A DNA stretch of 6,866 bases from CAUZEO01 sp963578625 (GTDB lineage: Bacteria; Verrucomicrobiota; Kiritimatiellia; SLOV01): contig CAUZEO010000287.1 in NCBI GenBank assembly GCA_963578625.1, positions 1 to 6,866 on the forward strand, in the 5' to 3' direction. The translations under genes and the position numbers were made by a program. Positions 1 to 5,620 of the stretch are shown piece after piece. The notes under the pieces are model-generated. The model was not told where the DNA came from and did not search any database. It saw only the letters and a list, made by a program, of their open reading frames with translations. Every line of letters starts with the position of its first letter. Position 1 is the first letter of the stretch.

Positions 1-479
1 TCGTCATTCTTCTGGATAGTATCACGAGGTTGGCTCGCGCTTATAATACGCTGCAGCCGCACAGCGGAAAGATTCTTTCCGGTGGTGTCGATGCGAACGC
101 ACTGCATAAACCCAAGCGTTTTTTCGGAGCCGCGCGAAACATTGAAGGAGGCGGCAGCCTGACCATCATCGCCACCGCCCTGGTCGACACCGGAAGTCGC
201 ATGGATGAAGTCATCTTCGAAGAGTTTAAAGGCACCGGAAACATGGAACTGGGTCTCGATCGTGGCCTGGTGGATAAGCGGATTTTCCCGTCCATCAACA
301 TCGAGAAGTCCGGCACCCGTAAAGAAGAGCTGCTTTTGCATCCTGATGAATTGCAGAAGATCTGGATCCTGCGCAAAGCATTGAACGGAGTACCTCCGGT
401 CGAAGCGATGGAACTTATGATCAACCGGTTGAAGAAAACCAAGTCCAACGCAGAATTTCTAATGTCTCTGCAGGCCTAG
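1..479 (+). CDS. rho: Transcription termination factor Rho, C-terminal part (5' end outside the window)
   Basis: Rho is the hexameric RNA-dependent ATPase/helicase that releases RNA polymerase at Rho-dependent terminators in the cytoplasm. The frame is open from the first base (first full codon at position 3) and begins inside the ATPase core with VILLDSITRLARAYN, which carries the Walker B aspartate. It continues through the Q-loop region (GGVDANALHKPKRFFGAARN), the core segment IIATALVDTGSRMDEVI, and EEFKGTGNMEL. The R-loop region (SGTRKEELLLHPDEL) follows, and then the C-terminal helices with WILRK, whose arginine matches the family's arginine-finger region. It ends in ...SLQA and a TAG stop, the usual place for Rho to end. 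About 158 residues are visible of a family length of roughly 420 or more. A TTG at position 30 is internal, because conserved Rho sequence continues upstream of it. No strong hairpin follows the stop. Identification is very secure. Confidence 0.97.
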   Translation, partial: VILLDSITRLARAYNTLQPHSGKILSGGVDANALHKPKRFFGAARNIEGGGSLTIIATALVDTGSRMDEVIFEEFKGTGNMELGLDRGLVDKRIFPSINIEKSGTRKEELLLHPDELQKIWILRKALNGVPPVEAMELMINRLKKTKSNAEFLMSLQA

Positions 480-526
480 AGCACCGCGGATTTTGAATGA
501 CGGGGCCGTAGGCGGCGCCCGGTACC

Positions 527-2299
527 ATGAGTTCTCATGCAACGGAAGAGGTGGCGGTTTTCCAGGCCGGAATCCCATGGGGACGGTGGCTCATGGGGCT
601 TGCGGCGTTCGCCGTTTCCATTCTCCTTCACTACACCCTGATCGAGCGGCTTCCCGACCTTCCGGTGGGAAGGACCCCTGAGATCAAGGCCTATGAACGG
701 GTTCGCGCGGTCACGATGCGGGACGTGGCGCAGGACCCTGTTCCCTCGCTGGACCGGCCGCCGGAATTCCGACCCGCCGATCCTTCCCGTATGGCGCCGA
801 TTCCCGAGCAGGCGGAAGAATTCTTGAACGCACTCGCGCCGGTCATGCCGGAGCCGGGCCGGGGGACGGATCAAGCATTCGCCTCTCGTGACGTGACGCT
901 GACAGATGCGGGAAAGATTGAGGGCCGCGCCCGGTGGGAGCCGCGGCAGGACATTATGCAAATCGAGGAGCGTCGGGTGCGGGAAGATCTCGCGGTCCTG
1001 CCACGGCAGTTTGCGCCTGACGTGCCCCGAGTTCCTGATGCGCCGGACATCATCCTTCCGGCCGCGCCGGCCCTGCAGGCGAATGCATCCGCAGCCCTTG
1101 CGGATCTTCCCGCGCCTCCCCGGACATCCGCCGCGCGCAACTTCACCGCCGATGAAGGACTACTACCCGATGTATCGTTTTCGCCACTGGAGGAGGATGA
1201 GTTACCGGTAGGGCCCGATGCGCCCGACCTCATGGCGGAGACCTTGGAGGACGTGGTTGCGTTCGAGCCGGTGGAAGAGCTTCTCCTGCTCGAAATCCAT
1301 ACCTTTCGGCCCGCGGATGAGGAGGGTGTGACGTATTTTAAAATCAATATTCGCAGCCGCGAGGACGCAGTGCTTCCGGTTCTCCCTCGCGATGTCCTGA
1401 TCATGCAGGACTGCTCTGAAAGCATGACGCAACGGAAGCTCAATTCGTGCAAAACGGGGCTTTACAGTTTTCTGGATTCACTCTCCCCCAATGACCGGAT
1501 TGAAGTTCTCGCTTTTCGCGAGAAAACATTTAGCTGTTTCGATGCGTTTTCCCCTGCCGGTTCCGCGGAACGCGAGAAAGCCGAGGGGTTTATTCAGGCC
1601 CTGAAGGCCAAGGGAAAGACGGATGTGTACGAGTCGCTCCAGGAATTGGCTCAGATGCCACGCGAGCCAGGACGCCTGTTAATTGCGGTGCTTGTCACCG
1701 ACGGGAGACCCACTACCGGGATCGTGGACAGTTCGGATATTATCGAGGGGTTTACCCGGCAGAATGCCGGGGGCGCATCGGTGTTCGGTCTCGGCGGAGG
1801 AAAACGCGTGAACCGGTTTTTGCTCGATATGCTGAGCTACCGCAATCGTGGCGACTCCAAGGTGGAGGAAGACCGTCGTCGAATCCCTGACGTGCTCTCA
1901 GAAATGGCGGCAGAATTGCGCAGGCCCGTGCTGAAAGAGCTGACCTACCGATTTACCGGAATCGAAGACAAGGATGTTTTCCCGGCCACCTTGACGCATC
2001 TCTATCTCGATCGCCCTCTTGTGCTGTATGGTCGGGCAGGGAGCATGGAGCCGGAAGCGGCATTCCAAATTATCGGCGATGCCGCGGACGGGCCCCGAGA
2101 CATGGTTTTCCCTCTCGACTGGTCAAAAGCGATGCCGGGTGACTCCGAAATTCGGCGCCAATGGGCCTGGCATCTCATTTTCGATCTGATCGGGGAATAC
2201 ACCGCGACAAAGCGCCCGGATTTGCTTGAGCGCGTCCACGCCGCCGCGCGCCGCTACGGTCTTCGCGTACCCTACGGCAAGGAGATGGTATTGCGTTGA
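527..2299 (+). CDS. Membrane-anchored VWA-domain protein with ITIH-like C-terminal region
   Basis: The function is unknown; the architecture is clear. Residues 21-39 form one hydrophobic segment (WLMGLAAFAVSILLHYTLI), probably an uncleaved anchor. Residues about 43-250 are a Pro/Ala/Asp/Glu-rich, low-complexity linker. A VWA domain spans about 290-460 with a complete MIDAS metal site: D295-x-S297-x-S299 (DCSESM), T365 in GKTD, and D392 in VTDGRPT. Downstream, residues 465-503 (RRPVLKEL... to VLYGR) and the end (RYGLRVPYG, 576-584) resemble the segments after the VWA domain in inter-alpha-trypsin-inhibitor-heavy-chain-like bacterial proteins. VWA domains with a MIDAS usually bind a protein ligand through a divalent metal, so an adhesion or assembly role outside the membrane is inferred. 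ATG 527 is the first start after an in-frame TAG at 509; only a weak GGCGG precedes it. The only three cysteines (296, 308, 337) all lie in the VWA domain. The gene sits 47 bases after rho and 54 before tig. Confidence 0.88.
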   Translation: MSSHATEEVAVFQAGIPWGRWLMGLAAFAVSILLHYTLIERLPDLPVGRTPEIKAYERVRAVTMRDVAQDPVPSLDRPPEFRPADPSRMAPIPEQAEEFLNALAPVMPEPGRGTDQAFASRDVTLTDAGKIEGRARWEPRQDIMQIEERRVREDLAVLPRQFAPDVPRVPDAPDIILPAAPALQANASAALADLPAPPRTSAARNFTADEGLLPDVSFSPLEEDELPVGPDAPDLMAETLEDVVAFEPVEELLLLEIHTFRPADEEGVTYFKINIRSREDAVLPVLPRDVLIMQDCSESMTQRKLNSCKTGLYSFLDSLSPNDRIEVLAFREKTFSCFDAFSPAGSAEREKAEGFIQALKAKGKTDVYESLQELAQMPREPGRLLIAVLVTDGRPTTGIVDSSDIIEGFTRQNAGGASVFGLGGGKRVNRFLLDMLSYRNRGDSKVEEDRRRIPDVLSEMAAELRRPVLKELTYRFTGIEDKDVFPATLTHLYLDRPLVLYGRAGSMEPEAAFQIIGDAADGPRDMVFPLDWSKAMPGDSEIRRQWAWHLIFDLIGEYTATKRPDLLERVHAAARRYGLRVPYGKEMVLR

Positions 2300-2309
2300 C
2301 CTTCGGGGG

Positions 2310-2337
2310 CCTGCCCAATAGTCTGGGTCGGATTTTT
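2310..2337 (+). terminator. Possible weak intrinsic terminator between the VWA gene and tig
   Basis: The arms CCTGCCCA (2310-2317) and TGGGTCGG (2324-2331) can pair around a six-base loop, with one mismatch and one G-U pair. An A and five Ts follow (2332-2337). It lies just after the VWA stop and 16 bases before the tig start, where it could end VWA transcription or attenuate read-through. The stem is short and imperfect, so chance pairing in GC-rich DNA is a real alternative. Confidence 0.35.
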
Positions 2338-2353
2338 AATACTGATTCCAATC

Positions 2354-3646
2354 ATGAACGTTGTAGTAGAAGAACTGAGTCCGTGTCGCAAGAAGCTCAA
2401 TATTGAGATTCCTGCGGAGAAAGTAGCGGAGGAGATGAAATCCGTACTCGCCCAGTACTCCAAACAGGCGAACGTTAAGGGTTTTCGTCCCGGAAAAGCA
2501 CCGGAGGGAGTCGTGAAGGCGCGGTTCGGGCGCCAGATACGCGACGACGTGCGCGACCGTTTGATCCCGGAAGGTTACAGAGACGCATTGGAGCAGGAAA
2601 AGATCCAGCCGGTTGCGGTTTTGGATGTCCAAAGCGTAGAGATAGCCCCTGGAAAACCCATGTCCTTTTCCATCATCTGCGATGTGGCGCCGGAGTTCGA
2701 GCTGATCGAATACCAGGGCATTCCGCTGAAGTCGAATTCGCCCGGCGTTGCGGAGGAGGATCTTGACAAGGCCCTGACCCGGATCCTGGATCAGTTCGCA
2801 ACCTATGATGATGTCGAGCGTCCCGTGGCACAGGATGATCTTGCCCGGATTGATTTCGTCGCCACCGTCGACGGGCAACCGCTGAAGGACGTAGCGCCCG
2901 CCGCCGGCCAGTTGGGCGAAGCCAAAGACTTCTGGGTGCACGCGGGGGATAACGCATTTCTGCCGGAGTTTGCCATGGGCCTGGAAGGGATGGAGGTCGA
3001 CTCCACGAAAACCATCGCCGTCCGGTTTCCTGACGAATTTGCCGAAGAATCGCTGCGCGGAAAGTCCGCGCAATACGAAGTCACTTTGCGGAGCGTTCGC
3101 GAGAAGCAGATTGCGGACCTTACCGAAGAACAGTTGAAGCAGCTGGGCGTCGAGTCCGATGAGGCATTGCGTGAAGCCGTCCGCGCCGACATGGAGCGGA
3201 ACGGGGAGCAGATGGAACGTAGGCGGCTCAAGAACGATCTGGTCCAGCACTTGCTTGAGCGAACCGTGTTTGATGTGCCTGAATCGGTACTCCAGGAAGA
3301 AACCCGGAATACCGTTTATGAAATGGTGCAGGGTATCATGAAAGATGGAACCGAAAAGCAGGATATCGAAGAGAAGCGAGACCAGATTTTCGATGCCGCC
3401 AGCCAGTCGGCATCGGGCAAGGTGAAAATCCGCTACATCCTTTCACGAATCGCGAATGAAGAATCGATCGAAGTCGACAAGCGTGAGATCAATGAACGAG
3501 TCTCGCAAATGGCGGCCCAATATAAAATTGCTCCCGAAAAACTTCGCGAAGAGCTTGAAAGTAGAGATCAACTGGACAACCTTCAACAAGATATTCGATT
3601 TGAAAAGACACTCGATTTTTTGTTGGATAAGGCAACCGTAACCTGA
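2354..3646 (+). CDS. tig: Trigger factor (ribosome-associated chaperone / peptidyl-prolyl isomerase)
   Basis: Trigger factor is a cytoplasmic chaperone that docks at the ribosome exit tunnel and shields nascent chains. All three domains are present in 430 residues, the normal family length. The N-terminal ribosome-binding domain (about 1-115) contains GFRPGKAP at 43-50, the counterpart of the ribosome-docking loop, usually written GFRxGKxP. The FKBP-type isomerase domain (about 162-250) runs from DLARIDFVATVDGQ to YEVTLRSV. The C-terminal helical chaperone arms (about 255-430) are rich in charged helices and contain the typical VPESVLQEE stretch. ATG 2354 is chosen because MNVVVEEL... matches where trigger factors begin, although no Shine-Dalgarno sequence is visible in the AT-rich bases just upstream. 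It is followed 66 bases later by clpP, the usual neighbour, with no terminator seen between them. Confidence 0.97.
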   Translation: MNVVVEELSPCRKKLNIEIPAEKVAEEMKSVLAQYSKQANVKGFRPGKAPEGVVKARFGRQIRDDVRDRLIPEGYRDALEQEKIQPVAVLDVQSVEIAPGKPMSFSIICDVAPEFELIEYQGIPLKSNSPGVAEEDLDKALTRILDQFATYDDVERPVAQDDLARIDFVATVDGQPLKDVAPAAGQLGEAKDFWVHAGDNAFLPEFAMGLEGMEVDSTKTIAVRFPDEFAEESLRGKSAQYEVTLRSVREKQIADLTEEQLKQLGVESDEALREAVRADMERNGEQMERRRLKNDLVQHLLERTVFDVPESVLQEETRNTVYEMVQGIMKDGTEKQDIEEKRDQIFDAASQSASGKVKIRYILSRIANEESIEVDKREINERVSQMAAQYKIAPEKLREELESRDQLDNLQQDIRFEKTLDFLLDKATVT

Positions 3647-3702
3647 GGGATTGCCGTCCGAGTCGGTGTCTGATGCAATGATTGGAGGACAGTGAATAAC
3701 TT

Positions 3703-3707
3703 AGGAG
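3703..3707 (+). promoter_or_regulatory. Ribosome binding site favouring the clpP ATG at 3713
   Basis: AGGAG lies five bases before ATG 3713, good spacing for that start. A second strong element, GGAGG at 3684-3688, lies only three bases before an in-frame GTG at 3692, which is too close for efficient use. The pair decides the clpP start in favour of ATG 3713, which also agrees with the usual ClpP N-terminus. Initiation at the GTG would add seven residues. Confidence 0.65.
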
Positions 3708-3712
3708 AATTC

Positions 3713-4342
3713 ATGGACGAGAAGGCGCAGGTTCTGGTTCCCATTGTCGTTGAACAAACGGGCAGGGGCGAACGATCATTTGATATTTATTCACGGTTGC
3801 TGAAAGAACGGATCGTTTTTCTTGGCACGGGGATTTCGGACGATGTGAGCAACTTGATCATTGCACAGTTGTTGTTCCTTCAGCACGAAGATGCGAAAAA
3901 GGACATCAGTCTCTACCTGAATTCTCCCGGCGGATCCGTCACGGCGGGGCTTGCCATTTATGATACGATGCAATTTGTGAAGTGTGATGTGTGCACGTAT
4001 TGCGTGGGGCAGGCAGCCAGCATGGGCGCCGTATTGCTGGCGGCCGGCGCACCCGGGAAACGGTACGCGCTTCCCAATGCCAGGATCATGATTCATCAAC
4101 CGTGGGGCGGGGTGCAGGGGCAGGCGTCGGATATCGAAATCCAGGCCCAGGAAATCCTGCGGCTCAAGGATCGGCTAAACGGAATTCTCGCCAAGCACAC
4201 CGGCAAGAAGATCGGAGAGGTCGAATCGGACACGGACCGGGATAATTTCCTTTCAGCCGAGGATGCGAAAAAATATGGTCTGGTTGATTCCGTGGTCGAG
4301 GACACCCCGAAGGAGAAGGACGACGCTGGGAAGGCAAAATAA
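3713..4342 (+). CDS. clpP: ATP-dependent Clp protease proteolytic subunit ClpP
   Basis: ClpP is the serine peptidase that forms the double-heptamer degradation chamber and works with ClpX or another Clp ATPase in the cytoplasm. With ATG 3713 the protein has 209 residues, close to the family norm. The catalytic triad is complete: S103 in GQAASMGA, H128 in MIHQPWGG, and D177 in DRDNFLSA. Their spacing of 25 and 49 residues equals that of the S98/H123/D172 triad of well-studied ClpPs. Other hallmarks are LVPIVVEQT and GERSFDIYSRLLKERIVFLG near the N-terminus, YLNSPGGSV for the oxyanion strand, and KKYGLVDSV near the end. The last residues are a charged, lysine-rich tail. It lies downstream of tig, and its stop overlaps the clpX start (TAATG), so translational coupling is expected and fits the two products acting as one machine. 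An in-frame GTG at 3692 is a less likely start. Confidence 0.97.
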   Translation: MDEKAQVLVPIVVEQTGRGERSFDIYSRLLKERIVFLGTGISDDVSNLIIAQLLFLQHEDAKKDISLYLNSPGGSVTAGLAIYDTMQFVKCDVCTYCVGQAASMGAVLLAAGAPGKRYALPNARIMIHQPWGGVQGQASDIEIQAQEILRLKDRLNGILAKHTGKKIGEVESDTDRDNFLSAEDAKKYGLVDSVVEDTPKEKDDAGKAK

Positions 4343-5604
4343 TGGCAAGCCGCACTGATCCCCCAAAATGCTCGTTCTGCGGGAAGTCACAGAATGAGGT
4401 TGAGCGTCTTATCGCCGGCCCCGGCGTTCAGATCTGCGACCAGTGCGTAGAGCTTTGCACCTCTCTCATTCAGCGTGAAGCTGCAAAAGGTGACCGCGAT
4501 AAGCCAACCGCGCCGAAGCTGCTCAAGCCTCATCAGATCAAGGGAATGCTGGATGAATACGTGATCGGGCAGGAGGAGTCCAAGAAAGTTCTTTCGGTCG
4601 CGGTTCACAATCACTACAAGCGGATTGCTGACCAATCGCCCGATCGGATTCAGAATGGACCTCACGCGGACGTTGAGCTGGAAAAGAGCAATATTATGCT
4701 CATTGGCCCTACCGGGAGTGGAAAAACCCTCCTTGCGAAGACGCTTGCAAGAATCCTCGATGTTCCTTTTACCATTGCCGATGCAACCACCCTGACCGAA
4801 GCGGGATACGTCGGGGAAGATGTGGAAAACATTCTACTGCGGCTGCTCCAGTCCGCGGACTATAACGTTGAACGCGCGGAAATGGGCATCATCTATATCG
4901 ACGAAATCGACAAAATTGGCCGGCGCACGGAAAACGTTTCCATTACCCGGGACGTCTCCGGCGAAGGCGTGCAGCAGGCGCTGCTGAAAATTCTTGAGGG
5001 GACGACGGCCAATGTTCCACCCCAGGGCGGGAGGAAGCATCCGCAGCAGGAATATATCAAGTTGAATACAGAACACATCCTTTTTGTGTGTGGCGGCGCC
5101 TTTAATGGGTTGGATGAAATTATGGAAAAGCGCCTGGGCCGAGGCACACTTGGCTTCGACACCGATGGCAACAGAAAAGCCGCCGTCGGAAAGTCGGCCA
5201 GGGTTGAGCCGAATGACCTGGTCCGGTTCGGCATGATTCCAGAGTTTGTGGGACGGCTGCCGGTTGTGGCGCGTCTAAATCAACTCAGCGCTTCCGAGCT
5301 TGTTTTAATCCTTACCCGTCCGAAGAACGCTATGGTACGGCAGTACGCGAAATTGCTGGCGATGGACGGCGTAAACCTGACCTTCACTGAATCTGCCCTG
5401 AAAGAGTTGGCGCGCATTGCGTGCGAAAAGGGCACGGGAGCGCGCGGATTACGCGCGATGCTTGAGCACATCATGCTCGACATAATGTATGACGTCCCGA
5501 TGAAGGGTAATGTGAAGGAGTGCAGGATCACCAAGTCCGTTGTCGCTGGGCAACGCGCGTCTCTCATCCACCCGGGCGAAGACGATTCCCGCAAGATCGC
5601 CTAG
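4342..5604 (+). CDS. clpX: ATP-dependent Clp protease ATP-binding subunit ClpX
   Basis: ClpX is the hexameric AAA+ unfoldase that recognises tagged substrates and threads them into ClpP. Its 420 residues match the family. An N-terminal four-cysteine zinc-binding domain is visible (C10-x2-C13 and C32-x2-C35). The AAA+ core has Walker A GPTGSGKT at 122-129, the substrate-gripping pore loop GYVG at 155-158, Walker B with D187-E188, the RKH loop at 231-233, the arginine finger R305 in EFVGRLP, and sensor 2 GAR at 366-368. The ClpP-docking loop reads LGF (270-272) where E. coli has IGF; LGF is a conservative variant that I recall from mitochondrial ClpX. All catalytic residues are intact. ATG 4342 shares its A with the clpP TAA stop, and a purine-rich GGGAAGG (4328-4334) lies seven bases upstream inside clpP. 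The next gene starts 16 bases after the stop, with no terminator between. Confidence 0.98.
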   Translation: MASRTDPPKCSFCGKSQNEVERLIAGPGVQICDQCVELCTSLIQREAAKGDRDKPTAPKLLKPHQIKGMLDEYVIGQEESKKVLSVAVHNHYKRIADQSPDRIQNGPHADVELEKSNIMLIGPTGSGKTLLAKTLARILDVPFTIADATTLTEAGYVGEDVENILLRLLQSADYNVERAEMGIIYIDEIDKIGRRTENVSITRDVSGEGVQQALLKILEGTTANVPPQGGRKHPQQEYIKLNTEHILFVCGGAFNGLDEIMEKRLGRGTLGFDTDGNRKAAVGKSARVEPNDLVRFGMIPEFVGRLPVVARLNQLSASELVLILTRPKNAMVRQYAKLLAMDGVNLTFTESALKELARIACEKGTGARGLRAMLEHIMLDIMYDVPMKGNVKECRITKSVVAGQRASLIHPGEDDSRKIA

Positions 5605-5620
5605 AACCCTGCGCGGAGAC

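Noticed and set aside
480..526. Inverted-repeat-like GC-rich bases between rho and the VWA gene (GGGCC... GCGCCC)
   Set aside because: The arms do not pair continuously and no T-tract follows, so a terminator cannot be supported.
871..1452. A 193-codon minus-strand frame opposite the VWA gene
   Set aside because: Its composition is Ser/Arg/Gly-rich, as expected for the complement of a GC-rich coding sequence, and the VWA reading has a complete MIDAS and domain logic.
2296..2324. A possible sigma-70 promoter for tig: TTGACC at 2296-2301 as a -35
   Set aside because: The hexamer is good, but the sequence 17 bases on (TAGTCT) matches the -10 consensus at only three of six positions and falls inside the hairpin. 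Not enough to call.
2336..3250. A 304-codon open frame on the minus strand opposite tig
   Set aside because: It lies wholly antisense to a full-length, well-conserved trigger factor and has no recognisable domain. Long antisense frames are expected from codon bias in GC-rich genes.
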